Notes: generated from the letters alone by a model not told the origin. A stretch of 64,000 nucleotides of DNA from Marinibactrum halimedae (GCF_021234875.1 NZ_JAJQVM010000015.1:1-64000), one strand, 5' to 3'. Counted from the stretch's first letter, positions 10,505 through 19,765 are shown. Numbers and translations are program-made.

Positions 10505-10710
10505 AATAAGGTGCCTGCGATTACTCAAGAGTAATGGCGCAGGGTAAACGGGAAGCTTGGTGCGTAGTAAGCGAGGTATGCATACCTCAGTTAACTTGCT
10601 CAAATCCAGCGCTGCCCCCGCAACGGTGATGAGAATATTACATTCTCTTAGCCCGATACCGGCCTTATCGCACTTTTTCGATGTAGCGGAGGGCTTCATC
10701 GGTGAATGGC
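10505..10710 (+). ncRNA. Cobalamin (AdoCbl) riboswitch aptamer
   Basis: Conserved blocks appear in the correct order: GGGAAGCTTGGTG near 10550, AAATCCAGCGCTGCCCCCGC (10602-10621) followed by AACGGTGA, then GCCCGATACCGGCC (10651-10664) and GGAGGGCTTCATC near 10688. These are the core and B12-box elements of the cobalamin riboswitch. The aptamer ends about 100 nt before btuB and is expected to lower btuB expression when the coenzyme is abundant. An open frame runs through it into btuB but is not the real gene start. Confidence 0.92.
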
Positions 10711-10733
10711 TCGTTAGTGGGTGGGAAGTGCTT

Positions 10734-10806
10734 ATTGAGAGAGGCTTCCTATCCTGTCGTGCCTTTTTCCCTGCCCCTCCCTCAATCGTGCCAACCGAGA
10801 TTGAGG
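10734..10806 (+). promoter_or_regulatory. Riboswitch expression platform: ribosome-site sequestering hairpin and competing stem
   Basis: CCTCAATC (10780-10787) pairs perfectly with GATTGAGG (10799-10806), and the GAGG of the latter is the btuB Shine-Dalgarno, 6 nt before ATG 10813. The same left arm can instead pair with ATTGAGAGAGG (10734-10744) through CCTCCCTCAAT (10776-10786), 10 of 11 positions. The two structures exclude each other, as expected for translational control. Pairing is seen directly; the switching is inferred. Confidence 0.7.
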
Positions 10807-10812
10807 ATAATC

Positions 10813-12735
10813 ATGACCTTCAACAAAACCGCACTTGCTTCTTTGTGTGTATTGGCCAGTGCCGCAACCGTCACCACAACCACCACCGCCAGTGACCTTA
10901 ACTCAGCTTCAAACAGCGCTTCTAACGACAAGCGAGAGAAGTTGGAAGAAGTTATCGTCATTTCAAACCGAGTGAAAACCCCCTTATTTCAAGTCGGCAG
11001 CGATGTCTCTGTGGTGTCGTTCGATGACATCCAGCACCGTGGGCAGCAAAACTTAGCGGAGGTACTTCGTACACAAGCTGGAATTGGTGTGAGTAATTTA
11101 GGGGGGATTGGTAAACAAACTTCGGTTCGCGTCCGTGGTGAGGAAGGTTTCCGTACTCAAATGCGCGTGGATGGGGTGAAAATTGCCAATGTGTCTGCAC
11201 CTCAAGTTTCGCCTTTATTTGATGATTTACTCAGTGTGAATGTGGAGCGTGTAGAAATTTTACGTGGACCACAAGGAATGGTGTACGGCGCCGATGCTGG
11301 TGGTGTGGTTTCTGTGACAACACTTGAGCCTTCAGCGGGTTTTGTTGGCAATGTGGGTGTTGAAGCCGGGTCTTTCGGAACCCACCAAGTGTCTAGTGGC
11401 GTCTCATTTGGTGATGAAAGAGGCGGTGTTGTTATCAGTGGTGCCCGCATCAAAACCGATGGTTTTAATGCACGTACAATCGATACTGAAGGGGAAAAAG
11501 ACGGTTACGACAATACCACCGTACACCTTAAAGCAAAATATGAAGTGGCTGATGGTTTAACCCTTCGCTCTGTTTATCGTTCAGTAGAAGCGGATAACGA
11601 ATACGATAGCTGCTTTGCTGCGGATTTTTCTCCAAGCATGACTTGCCGCACCGAAAACAATTATACCGTTGCGAATGTGGGCGCGGATTATGAGTCGGAT
11701 ACCTTTACCCAATCGCTTTCCATTACTCAGTCTACTTTTGAAAGTGATTATGCCACGAATGGTCAACGCAGCTTTACTTTGGAAAGTAAGCTAGATCGAG
11801 TGGAGTACAACGGTTCGTTGTCTTTCTCTGACAGCGTTAAAGCGATTTATGGTGTGGACTTTGAAGCGGAAGACGCGTCTCGTTCAGATTTAGAGCGTGA
11901 GCAGTGGGGGGCGTATGCCTTACTGGAAACGAATATCAATGATCAATGGTTTTTCAGTGCCGGTGCCCGTAACGACAGCACCCACCGTTTTGGAGATTTC
12001 GATTCTTATCGATTAACCGGTGCGTTCGTTCAGGAATTTGGAGCCGGTACACTCAAGTTTCGCAGCTCCTACGGTACTGGCTTTCGCGCACCGTCTTTGT
12101 CTGAGCAGGCCTATAATCTCGGTGTTTTTGCGTTTGGGGAGACAGCGGGTGTTATTTTAGAAGAAGAAACCAGTGAAGGCTATGATGTGGGTATCGACTG
12201 GTTTGGTGAGAATAGCCTGATCATTCAGGCCACCTACTTTGACCAGACTATCGAGAATGAAATTAACGGTATTTTTGCCTTCAACCCTGCTTTTGGTTCT
12301 ACCTCCTTTGCGGGCTATGTCAATGGCGATGGTGAGTCTGAGTCTAGAGGGGTTGAAGTATCCACGAGTTTTGCGCTTTCGGGCTCGTTTAATGTTTGGG
12401 GTAATGCGACTTACAACGACACAGAAACGTCATTAGGTTTACAGCGTGTTCGTCGCCCAGAATGGATGGTCAACGCGGGGCTAACTTGGCGCGGGTTCGG
12501 TGATCGTTTTACTGTCAGCCCGAGTGCCCGTTGGGTGGCAAACCGCGAAGGCCTTATTGAAGATACTCTTGATGATTATGCGGTACTGGATTTGACTGCT
12601 AGCGTCGAAGTCGTTCGTAATCTAGAAGTCTATGGTCGAGTCGAGAACCTAACCGACAGAGAGTTTGTTGAAGCGGCGGGCTTTAATACTGCTGGGCGAG
12701 GTGCCTACGCGGGCGTTCGTTATTCCTTTGATTAA
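10813..12735 (+). CDS. btuB: BtuB-like TonB-dependent cobalamin receptor
   Basis: Outer-membrane beta-barrel importing corrinoids with TonB energy. ATG 10813 follows GAGG and starts a signal peptide (MTFNKTALASLCVLASAATV) ending near TTTTTASD. Next come a TonB-box-like segment (EEVIVISNR), the plug domain (about 40-160: DVSVVSFDDIQHRG, VRVRGEEGFRTQMRVDGVK, VERVEILRGPQGMVYGADAGGV) and the barrel, ending GRGAYAGVRYSFD with the terminal aromatic residue needed for assembly. 640 aa. The cobalamin substrate follows from the upstream riboswitch and the cobO-cobQ neighbours, since barrel sequence alone does not define the ligand. Confidence 0.88.
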   Translation: MTFNKTALASLCVLASAATVTTTTTASDLNSASNSASNDKREKLEEVIVISNRVKTPLFQVGSDVSVVSFDDIQHRGQQNLAEVLRTQAGIGVSNLGGIGKQTSVRVRGEEGFRTQMRVDGVKIANVSAPQVSPLFDDLLSVNVERVEILRGPQGMVYGADAGGVVSVTTLEPSAGFVGNVGVEAGSFGTHQVSSGVSFGDERGGVVISGARIKTDGFNARTIDTEGEKDGYDNTTVHLKAKYEVADGLTLRSVYRSVEADNEYDSCFAADFSPSMTCRTENNYTVANVGADYESDTFTQSLSITQSTFESDYATNGQRSFTLESKLDRVEYNGSLSFSDSVKAIYGVDFEAEDASRSDLEREQWGAYALLETNINDQWFFSAGARNDSTHRFGDFDSYRLTGAFVQEFGAGTLKFRSSYGTGFRAPSLSEQAYNLGVFAFGETAGVILEEETSEGYDVGIDWFGENSLIIQATYFDQTIENEINGIFAFNPAFGSTSFAGYVNGDGESESRGVEVSTSFALSGSFNVWGNATYNDTETSLGLQRVRRPEWMVNAGLTWRGFGDRFTVSPSARWVANREGLIEDTLDDYAVLDLTASVEVVRNLEVYGRVENLTDREFVEAAGFNTAGRGAYAGVRYSFD

Positions 12736-12879
12736 TCCTCTATTATTGATTGCCTGTATTGGCTGTCCATAATGTCAGTGCTTTGAGCGCCGGTGAGCTT
12801 TTTTCAGAATGAAGAAAAGAATCGGCGCTTTATCCTATATATAATCTCAATACATACCCAGAAAACAAAGGGGATCTGC

Positions 12880-13527
12880 GTGACTGATCATGAATCGCCT
12901 CAAGGCGTGTCTGAGGTGGATAAAGAATCGGCTAAAAATACCAAACACAAAAAGGCCATGGAAAAGCAAAAAGCCAAGGTGGATGCCAACATCGATCGGG
13001 CTCAGGAAGAGAAGGGTATTATGGTTTTGTTAACCGGGGACGGGAAAGGCAAAACCAGCTCGGGGTTTGGTATGGTGCTGCGGGCGCTGGGTTATGGCCA
13101 GCGTGTGGGCATTGTGCAGTTTATTAAAGGTGTTCAAAAATCGGGGGAAGAACTGTTTATCAGTGAGCGTTTTCCCGAAGTCTATTTTCATCAAATGGGC
13201 ACCGGGTTTACCTGGAATACACAAGATCGCAGCGGTGATATCGCCGCTGCCGAACGAACGTGGGAACATGCTACTAAGCTGTTAACTGACCCAAGTTATG
13301 ATTTAGTGTTGCTTGATGAGCTTACCTACATGATTGCCTACCAATATCTTGATGAGGCAATGATTCTGTCTACCCTTCAAAATCGTCCTTTTGAACAAAG
13401 TTTGATTGTCACCGGGCGTGGTGGCGGTAGTGCATTACAGGCGTTGGCCGATACGGTGTCTGAAGTCAAAGACGTGAAACACGCGTTCCGTGCTGGCATT
13501 AAAGCCCGTCCGGGTGTGGATTATTGA
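12880..13527 (+). CDS. cobO: Corrinoid adenosyltransferase (CobO/BtuR family)
   Basis: It adenosylates cob(I)alamin or cob(I)yrinic a,c-diamide with ATP, a step shared by salvage and de novo synthesis. The 215-aa protein has the P-loop GDGKGKTSSGFG in LLTGDGKGKTSS, the block VQFIKGVQKSGEE, and a LVLLDELTYMI motif. A longer frame exists upstream, but GTG 12880 is preceded by AAAGGGGA at good distance and gives the family's usual length. A Lys-rich segment precedes the P-loop domain. It lies in line with btuB and cobQ. Confidence 0.92.
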   Translation: MTDHESPQGVSEVDKESAKNTKHKKAMEKQKAKVDANIDRAQEEKGIMVLLTGDGKGKTSSGFGMVLRALGYGQRVGIVQFIKGVQKSGEELFISERFPEVYFHQMGTGFTWNTQDRSGDIAAAERTWEHATKLLTDPSYDLVLLDELTYMIAYQYLDEAMILSTLQNRPFEQSLIVTGRGGGSALQALADTVSEVKDVKHAFRAGIKARPGVDY

Positions 13528-13560
13528 TCAATTCAGTCTATTTATTACTTAAGACTATTT

Positions 13561-13620
13561 GTTGCTAATGTATCTGTTACTAATGCATCTGTTATTAATG
13601 TATCTGTTATTAATGTATCA
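13561..13620. repeat. 15-bp tandem repeat, four copies
   Basis: Four consecutive units of the type GTTATTAATGTATCT (13561-13575, 13576-13590, 13591-13605, 13606-13620), differing at one or two positions, lie between cobO and cobQ. They are inside the likely polycistronic transcript. Confidence 0.9.
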
Positions 13621-13683
13621 ATAAGACTGAACGTTTGCAGGCCAGTTTGATGCTGGTTGAGGGTTTGAAGGGGAAAGCTAGCC

Positions 13684-15186
13684 ATGGCATATACATTGAT
13701 GGTGCAGGGCACGACATCGGATGCAGGCAAAAGTCTGCTGACAACGGGAATCTGTCGTGTGTTGGCTCGACGGCGTCATGCGGTGGTGCCTTTTAAGCCG
13801 CAAAATATGGCTTTGAACAGTGCGGTAACTACCGATGGAGGAGAGATTGGTCGGGCTCAGGCGGTTCAGGCTCAGGCGTGCTTTTTGTCTCCTCACTCGG
13901 ATATGAACCCGATTTTGCTCAAGCCCAGCTCTAATACGCAAGCTCAGGTGATTGTTCATGGCAAAGTGTTAAAAAACATGAATGCGCGTGACTTCCATGA
14001 TTATAAAGCCCAAGCGTTACCTTGGGTGTTGGAATCCCACGAGCGCCTTAGCCACCAGTACGATGTGATTATCGTAGAAGGGGCTGGTAGCCCTGCTGAA
14101 ATCAATCTTCGAGACAATGACATCGCCAATATGGGTTTTGCGGAAGCGGTGGATTGCCCCGTTATTATTGTGGCTGATATCGATAAAGGCGGTGTGTTTG
14201 CCCATCTTGTTGGAACGTTGGAATTGCTCTCTGAATCTGAGCAGCAAAGAGTGGTGGGGTTTGTGATTAATAAATTTCGTGGCGATGAAAGTTTATTAAC
14301 ACCGGGTATTGAATGGTTGGAGGCGCGCACCGGTAAACCGGTTTTAGGTGTCATTCCTTATCTATCTGGCTTTCATTTGGAGGCGGAGGACGCGTTGAGC
14401 TTAAATCAGCCCCAGCTTGCAGAGACCAATATCATTAAAGTAGCGGTTCCGGCGTTTCCTCGTATCAGTAATCACACCGATTTTGATCCGTTGCGTTTGC
14501 ATTCTCAGGTGGACTTTCGTTATGTCGGGCCAGGAGACTCCTTATTCGGAGCCGATTTGATTATTTTGCCCGGTTCCAAATCTGTGCGCAGTGATTTGGA
14601 GTTCTTGCGGACTCAGGGTTGGGATCAGGATATTCAGAGGCATCTTCGATACGGCGGCAAGGTGTTAGGCATTTGTGGTGGCTTTCAAATGTTAGGAAAG
14701 CAAGTGCGAGATAGCCTTGGTGTAGAAGGTGATGTGGGCGTCAATGAAGGGTTGGGGTATTTCAATATGCAAACCAACTTGGACAGAGAGAAGGCATTGC
14801 ATAACGTCAGTGGAGTGTGTAGCCCCTTTTTGAACCCGGAAGATGTGTTTGTCAGCGGCTATGAAATTCACATGGGGGTTTCCTATGGGCAGGCACTTGC
14901 TCGTCCCATGTGGCGACTGCAAGATGATGAAGGTCGTGATTACGATGACGGTGCGGTGAGTACCGATGGCCATATTGCTGGGACTTATGTACACGGCTTA
15001 TTCGATAATGTTGAGACCATGAACATGCTGCTTGGTTGGGCTGGCCTACGAGTGGAAGGTGAGCACGTGGATTACCGCGAGCTGTGCGAACAACAAATTG
15101 ACCGTCTTGCCGATGTATTGGAAAGTCGGTTGAAGTGGGATTTGTTGTTTCCTCCACCGTTTGTCACCACGGCACCAATGCGGTAA
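13684..15186 (+). CDS. cobQ: Adenosylcobyric acid synthase (glutamine-hydrolysing)
   Basis: CobQ amidates four side chains of adenosylcobyrinic a,c-diamide using ATP and glutamine. The 500-aa protein starts with a dethiobiotin-synthetase-like nucleotide domain ([20 protein letters not shown], residues 6-25; [10 protein letters not shown], 37-46). It ends with a class I amidotransferase-like domain holding the nucleophile C331 ([11 protein letters not shown]) and the His of [21 protein letters not shown] precedes the ATG. It sits downstream of cobO and upstream of the ABC transporter genes, consistent with a B12 synthesis and salvage cluster. Confidence 0.95.
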   Translation: MAYTLMVQGTTSDAGKSLLTTGICRVLARRRHAVVPFKPQNMALNSAVTTDGGEIGRAQAVQAQACFLSPHSDMNPILLKPSSNTQAQVIVHGKVLKNMNARDFHDYKAQALPWVLESHERLSHQYDVIIVEGAGSPAEINLRDNDIANMGFAEAVDCPVIIVADIDKGGVFAHLVGTLELLSESEQQRVVGFVINKFRGDESLLTPGIEWLEARTGKPVLGVIPYLSGFHLEAEDALSLNQPQLAETNIIKVAVPAFPRISNHTDFDPLRLHSQVDFRYVGPGDSLFGADLIILPGSKSVRSDLEFLRTQGWDQDIQRHLRYGGKVLGICGGFQMLGKQVRDSLGVEGDVGVNEGLGYFNMQTNLDREKALHNVSGVCSPFLNPEDVFVSGYEIHMGVSYGQALARPMWRLQDDEGRDYDDGAVSTDGHIAGTYVHGLFDNVETMNMLLGWAGLRVEGEHVDYRELCEQQIDRLADVLESRLKWDLLFPPPFVTTAPMR

Positions 15187-15230
15187 GCCTTTTTTTGGAT
15201 AGCCTGATAAGACGTTTAAGGTAAACCGCT

Positions 15231-16382
15231 TTGCGCTCACATTTTCAAGCCGCCAATCGGCCGCTTTCTCCTTATTCTCTCATTTCTATTTTGATTCTTG
15301 GGCTGCTCTTGGCGTGCATCGTGGGATCGTTCAGCGGTGTCATGACAGTCCATTTTGGTGATGTCTGTGAAGCATTTAAGTTGCTGTTCTTCGATGATAT
15401 CGGTTTGGGTGGTGCTCATGTGGGTAATGACCGATTGAATAATGGCGCGGGATCCAACCCAACGGCCCAAGTCATCAGTCAATTGCGCTGGCCGCGTTTG
15501 GTTTTGGCGATGTCGGTGGGAGCGTGTTTGGCGGTGTGTGGTGCGAGCCTCCAAGGGTTGTTTCGAAACCCACTGGCAGATCCTTCTCTTATTGGTGTCT
15601 CGGCCGGTGCCTCTATTGGTGCCGGCCTTGCTATTGTGGTGTTGGAGACGCTGTTTCGATCCATGTCTTTTTCATTGCCCCATTGGGCAGTACAGCATTT
15701 GGTGGCTTTGTGTGCTTTTGTTGGTGCGGGCTTGGTTGCTTGGTTGATTTATATCATTGCCACCTGTCGACGAGCGGACGGGCTAATGGGAGCCGCCGGA
15801 GGAACCTCGGTTACGGCGATGTTGCTTGCCGGTATTGCGGTGGCGTCGCTTGCCGGTGCCGTATCCGGTGTTTTAACACTGATTGCTGATGATAACGAAC
15901 TGAGACGGGTCAGTTTTTGGCAGATGGGCAGTTTGGAAACCAGCGGGTGGGGTGTATCGATACTGGCTTTCGTCGTTTCTGTCATCGTGTGCAGCCTGCT
16001 CACTCAGCAGGCCAAGGCGTTAGATGCGTTGGCGTTAGGCGAGGTGGAGGCCAGTCATTTGGGGGTGAATGTGGCGAGGTTAAAGCGTCGCTTGGTGCTG
16101 TTGTCAGCGTTTGGTGTGGGTGTCTCTGTGGCGTTGACGGGCATGATTGGTTTTCTTGGGTTGGTAGCACCTCACGGTGTTCGTTTGTTGATTGGCCCGA
16201 ATCATCGCTATTTGTTGCCTGCCAGTGCTCTTATGGGGGCATTGTTATTGGTGTTGTCTGACATTCTTTCCAGGGCCGTGCTTTCTCCCTTGGTTATCCC
16301 TGTTGGTATGGTCACTGCCGTGCTGGGGGCACCGGTATTTTTGTGGTTGGTCAGTCGCCACCCTCAGCGTTATGGTCAGTAA
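15231..16382 (+). CDS. btuC: FecCD/BtuC-type ABC transporter permease, probably corrinoid uptake
   Basis: A 383-aa polytopic inner-membrane protein of the FecCD family that imports vitamin B12, haem or siderophores. Family signatures are LRWPRLVLAMSVGACLAVCGASLQGLFRNPLADPSLIGVSAGA, the coupling region HLGVNVARLKRR, and GFLGLVAPHGVRLLIGPNHR. About ten hydrophobic segments can be counted. It starts at TTG 15231, with AAGG about 9 nt upstream; no ATG gives a complete first helix. It ends directly against the ATPase gene. Cobalamin specificity is inferred from flanking cobQ and the cobC-like gene; haem remains possible. Confidence 0.8.
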   Translation: MRSHFQAANRPLSPYSLISILILGLLLACIVGSFSGVMTVHFGDVCEAFKLLFFDDIGLGGAHVGNDRLNNGAGSNPTAQVISQLRWPRLVLAMSVGACLAVCGASLQGLFRNPLADPSLIGVSAGASIGAGLAIVVLETLFRSMSFSLPHWAVQHLVALCAFVGAGLVAWLIYIIATCRRADGLMGAAGGTSVTAMLLAGIAVASLAGAVSGVLTLIADDNELRRVSFWQMGSLETSGWGVSILAFVVSVIVCSLLTQQAKALDALALGEVEASHLGVNVARLKRRLVLLSAFGVGVSVALTGMIGFLGLVAPHGVRLLIGPNHRYLLPASALMGALLLVLSDILSRAVLSPLVIPVGMVTAVLGAPVFLWLVSRHPQRYGQ

Positions 16383-17288
16383 ATGACGAGAGTCAATATT
16401 GAAAGATTTGAACCACTGTCACTGACGGAGATGAGTGTGGTGGTGAAAACAAGGTACTCTGAAAAACGATTGCTGGATAAGGTCAGCGTTACGGTTCACC
16501 CTAATGAATTTGTGGCCATTGTTGGGCCAAATGGCGCAGGTAAGTCCACTTTGTTGAAGGCAATGAGTGGAGAGTTTATGGAATATACCGTGCCTCGCCG
16601 TTCGCTTCGAAGAGGGGTTAGAGGAATGACTTCGGCGGGTGTGGCTGCTTTGGGAGATCGGGTGCTGTCTGAGTTGCCAGCAGAGGATCGTGCGAAAAGA
16701 ATCGCGGTGTTGCCGCAGGCGTCCACATTGCCTTTCGATTATACCGTTGAAGAAGTGGTGCGATTGGGGTTATTTCCTTGGCGTTTGTCTGTGAAAGACG
16801 CGAATGAGGTAGTGCGTCAAGCGTTGATTTCAGCGGATTTACTGGGGTTTGAACAACGTCATTACTTGTCTTTATCCGGTGGGGAACGGCAGCGTACCCA
16901 TTTCGCACGAGTTCTGGTTCAAGTGATGCCGCCGGCCCTTGTTAACCCGGCATTCTCTGTTGGCAGTCAATATCTTTTGTTGGATGAGCCCACTTCTGCT
17001 TTGGACTTGTCTCACCAACATGCGTTAATGCAAGCCGCCAGCCAGCATGCGCGTCATGTAGGCGTTGTGGTGGTGATGCATGATTTAAATCTGGCTTTGC
17101 AATACGCCAGCCGGTGTATTTTGGTGAATCGGGGGCAAGTGGTTGAACAGGGTACACCAACTGACATATTTACCCCCGATTGTATTGCGGACGTATTCGG
17201 TGTGAAGGCACATCGTGTGAGCGGAAAGGCTGGGCAGCCGCAATTGTTGTTTGAGCCTTTAATGATGGATAGAAACAGGAAAAGGTAG
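16383..17288 (+). CDS. btuD: ABC transporter ATP-binding protein, partner of the BtuC-type permease
   Basis: A 301-aa ATPase: Walker A GPNGAGKST, Q-loop PQASTLPFDYTVEEVV, signature LSGGERQR, Walker B YLLLDEPTSALD, and switch His in VVVMHDLNLALQYA. The ATG follows the permease stop with no spacing. Two insertions, one after Walker A (about residues 68-95) and one before Walker B, recall HmuV-type haem ATPases, so the substrate rests on gene context. No periplasmic binding protein gene (btuF) is found in the block. Confidence 0.82.
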   Translation: MTRVNIERFEPLSLTEMSVVVKTRYSEKRLLDKVSVTVHPNEFVAIVGPNGAGKSTLLKAMSGEFMEYTVPRRSLRRGVRGMTSAGVAALGDRVLSELPAEDRAKRIAVLPQASTLPFDYTVEEVVRLGLFPWRLSVKDANEVVRQALISADLLGFEQRHYLSLSGGERQRTHFARVLVQVMPPALVNPAFSVGSQYLLLDEPTSALDLSHQHALMQAASQHARHVGVVVVMHDLNLALQYASRCILVNRGQVVEQGTPTDIFTPDCIADVFGVKAHRVSGKAGQPQLLFEPLMMDRNRKR

Positions 17289-17294
17289 ATCAGT

Positions 17295-17939
17295 ATGAAA
17301 GCATTGGGGGATCCGCAAACCATCACTACGGTGGATTTGCTGCGACATGGTCATTGTCAGGGGGGGGAGATTTATCGTGGTTCGACGGACGTAGCATTAT
17401 CGGAAACCGGTTGGGCACAAATGCGTGATTCGGTTGAACAACATCTTGAATCGGAGCGTGGACCTTGGGACAAAATCGTCTCGTCGCCGTTAACACGATG
17501 CCGGGTGTTTGCCGAGCAAACTTCAGAGCGGTTGGCGATACCGCTGTGTATTGAACCGGATTTTCGTGAGTACAGTTTTGGCGAATGGGAGGGGCGTATT
17601 GTCAAAGAGGTTTACACCGAAACCCCAGAGGCCGTTAGAGCGTTTTATCGCGACCCTGAAAACAATGCGCCTCCTGGCGGCGAGAACTTCGTTGCGTTTC
17701 GAGAGCGTTTAGTCAATGCTTGGGAAAAGCTCTTTGAATCTCATCAAGGTCAACATCTGTTGTTGATACAACACGGTGCGTCAATTCGTGGTTTGCTGTT
17801 GCACTTTCTAGCGATGCCCTCTGCCAGCATGACACGCTTAGAAGTGCCATATGCGGGAATGATTCGACTGCGTATTATTTCTGACGATACCGGGCATCGT
17901 CCTGTGCTCAGCCGCTTAAATCATGTTTTTGGTGTGTAA
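17295..17939 (+). CDS. cobC: Histidine phosphatase family protein, probable alpha-ribazole phosphatase
   Basis: A 214-aa phosphoglycerate-mutase-fold phosphatase with the catalytic RHG in DLLRHGHCQGG, a second Arg/His set in SSPLTRCRVFAEQ and LLIQHGASIRGLL, and REYSFGEWEG, the usual Glu-containing block. CobC-type members remove the phosphate of alpha-ribazole phosphate or adenosylcobalamin phosphate late in B12 assembly. It starts 6 nt after the ATPase stop, behind AAAAGG, so it is translationally linked to the transporter. The fold is secure; the B12 role comes from context. Confidence 0.78.
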   Translation: MKALGDPQTITTVDLLRHGHCQGGEIYRGSTDVALSETGWAQMRDSVEQHLESERGPWDKIVSSPLTRCRVFAEQTSERLAIPLCIEPDFREYSFGEWEGRIVKEVYTETPEAVRAFYRDPENNAPPGGENFVAFRERLVNAWEKLFESHQGQHLLLIQHGASIRGLLLHFLAMPSASMTRLEVPYAGMIRLRIISDDTGHRPVLSRLNHVFGV

Positions 17940-18048
17940 AGCAAAAACGACGTTTTCGTACACAATTTTTGAATGCGGTGTGTTGAAAGCGGCACCTGTA
18001 TTTTCTTTTTCGGCAGACTGAGTACAATGCCGCGCTTCATCTCTGTGG

Positions 18049-18387
18049 GTGAATACCGACAGCAACAATAAAACGGCCTTTACAAAAGGCGGGAGTCATA
18101 TTCGGGTGCGAAACACGCAACATATCGTTCGAAACGGTCAGTATCGTCATTTCAAAGGAAAGGATTACTTGGTGCTGGATTTGGCAAAACACAGCGAAAC
18201 CGATGAGCTGATGGTGGTTTATCGGTGCTTGTACGGGGACTATGTCTTATCCGTTCGGCCATTGAGCCTATTTTCTGAAACAGTAGAAGTGAATGGCGAG
18301 CCGGTCGAGCGATTTGAATTTGTGAAGGCGCTCAGTCATGAAGACGTTGCCGAATTGTCGTCGAAGTTTACCCATTGGTCTGCCTAG
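18049..18387 (+). CDS. DUF1653 protein
   Basis: A 112-aa protein whose core, GQYRHFKGKDYLVLDLAKHSETDELMVVYRCLYGDY then RPLSLFSE and RFEFVK, matches the DUF1653 pattern of short beta-rich proteins of unknown function. The start is a GTG at 18049 (NTDSNNKTA follows) with only a weak ribosome site; a TACAAT-like -10 box lies at 18023-18028. It sits 11 nt before the RlmA-like gene and is probably co-transcribed with it. Confidence 0.7.
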   Translation: MNTDSNNKTAFTKGGSHIRVRNTQHIVRNGQYRHFKGKDYLVLDLAKHSETDELMVVYRCLYGDYVLSVRPLSLFSETVEVNGEPVERFEFVKALSHEDVAELSSKFTHWSA

Positions 18388-18398
18388 GAAATTGACGT

Positions 18399-19283
18399 TT
18401 GATTTGGAGTTGCCCCCTGTGTCAGTCCCCATTGGCCATCGTTGAATCTGGTCTTGCTTGTTGCAATGGTCATCAATTTGACCGAGCGAAAGGGGGGTAT
18501 GTGAATTTACTCCCTGCCCATCATAGGCATTCGAAATCTCCCGGTGACAGTAAAGCGATGGTGGCCGCGCGTGAACGCTTTTTGTCCAGCGGTGCTTATA
18601 CGCCGTTGGTAGAGTTGATCGGTCAGCAGCTTTTTAACGTTGCCTTGCCTTCATTGCCAGCACAGGAGCCTTATACGATCTTAGACTGCGGTGCTGGTAC
18701 GGGGTTTTATTCAGCTGCTTTGGCTAAAAAAGCGCAGCAAATCACCCGGTTATTTCCACTGTCGTTCTTTGGTGTGGATATCTCCAAGGAAGCGGTGCGC
18801 AGAGGTGCGAAGCGCTTTGGGCCGAATCACAGTGCTGTCGCGAGTGTGTATGCACTGCCAGTGGCTCCACACTCGGTGGATGTGGTGGTGCAGGTGTTTG
18901 CCCCACACAGTGATAGTGAGTTACGGCGATTCTTGAAGCCTCATGGGCAAATGATCGCCGTCTCTCCAGGGCCAAGGCATTTGTGGGAGCTAAAATCGTT
19001 GGTGTATGAACACCCCAAAGAGCATTTGCCCCCTAAAGCGATGGAGGGGTTTGAGGCCATGTCTACCCACCCACTGTCTTTTTCGATTCCGTTAAACAGC
19101 CCCTCCGATGTGGAAGACCTGCTGTCCATGACACCACTGGCGTGGAAAATTTCACCTGAAAATCTCTCTGAACTGAAAAGTGGGCGTATTGATGCTGTGC
19201 AAGCGGATTTTCTTATCACTGTGTATCGTATGACCCCTGTACCGCCTATCTCGGCACCCTCTATCCCTGTCTCTACATCATGA
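18399..19283 (+). CDS. rlmA: RlmA-type 23S rRNA (guanine-N1)-methyltransferase
   Basis: The 294-aa protein has the RlmA layout: an N-terminal zinc finger with C5, C8, C21 and H25 (WSCPLC...ACCNGHQFD), then GGYVNLLP, and a class I SAM-binding domain starting ILDCGAGTGFYSAAL near residue 88. Enzymes of this group methylate G745 (or the G748 region) of 23S rRNA hairpin 35. The start is a TTG at 18399, required to keep the zinc finger intact, with TAGGAAA upstream. Its stop overlaps tadA by 4 nt. Exact target base is inferred from the family. Confidence 0.88.
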   Translation: MIWSCPLCQSPLAIVESGLACCNGHQFDRAKGGYVNLLPAHHRHSKSPGDSKAMVAARERFLSSGAYTPLVELIGQQLFNVALPSLPAQEPYTILDCGAGTGFYSAALAKKAQQITRLFPLSFFGVDISKEAVRRGAKRFGPNHSAVASVYALPVAPHSVDVVVQVFAPHSDSELRRFLKPHGQMIAVSPGPRHLWELKSLVYEHPKEHLPPKAMEGFEAMSTHPLSFSIPLNSPSDVEDLLSMTPLAWKISPENLSELKSGRIDAVQADFLITVYRMTPVPPISAPSIPVSTS

Positions 19284-19765
19284 GTGATTTACCCGAAGAT
19301 GAGCGTTGGATGCGATATGCCCTTGCGCTGTCAGAAAGAGCCCGTGACGCCGGTGAAGTGCCTGTGGCGGCAGTAATAGTACAAAAAGGGGAGGTCATTG
19401 GAGAGGGTTGGAATCAGCCCATCAGTGGTTGTGACCCTACTGCCCATGCGGAAGTCATTGCTTTACGGGCTGCCGCAAAAAAAGTATCGAACTATCGGCT
19501 ACCCGAATGCGATATGTACGTGACAATCGAGCCGTGTACGATGTGCGTGGGTGCGATTATTCATGCCCGTATTCGCCGTTTGGTGTTTGGTGCGTTTGAG
19601 CCTAAGGCGGGGGCGGTGGTGAGTCAGTTGCAATTATGTGAACAACCCCTTTATAACCATCGTGTTGAGGTGACTTCGGGGGTGTTAGCGCAGGAGTGCT
19701 CTCAAGCCATCAGTGATTTTTTCAAAGCCCGTAGGGCAGAGAAGAAAGCGTTAAAGCACCGGTAG
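19280..19765 (+). CDS. tadA: tRNA-specific adenosine deaminase
   Basis: TadA converts A34 to inosine in the anticodon of tRNA-Arg(ACG). The 161-aa cytidine-deaminase-fold protein has the zinc ligand H56 with the catalytic Glu58 (TAHAEVIAL) and C86/C89 in EPCTMCVGAIIHARI. It starts by ATGA overlap with the preceding methyltransferase. Its last 15 nt overlap tail-to-tail with mltF on the other strand. Length and motifs are normal for this essential gene. Confidence 0.96.
   Translation: MSDLPEDERWMRYALALSERARDAGEVPVAAVIVQKGEVIGEGWNQPISGCDPTAHAEVIALRAAAKKVSNYRLPECDMYVTIEPCTMCVGAIIHARIRRLVFGAFEPKAGAVVSQLQLCEQPLYNHRVEVTSGVLAQECSQAISDFFKARRAEKKALKHR

Noticed and set aside
10702-10812. N-terminal extension of BtuB by 37 residues
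   Set aside because: It would translate the end of the riboswitch and destroy the signal peptide context. ATG 10813 has the ribosome site and a proper signal peptide.
12793-12879. 29-codon N-terminal extension of CobO
   Set aside because: No ribosome site and no family similarity; GTG 12880 has AAAGGGGA at normal distance.
16383-17288. Assigning the permease and ATPase as haem transporters (hmuU/hmuV)
   Set aside because: The ATPase insertions resemble HmuV, but no haem binding or haem-handling gene is nearby and both flanks are B12 genes. Kept as an alternative only.
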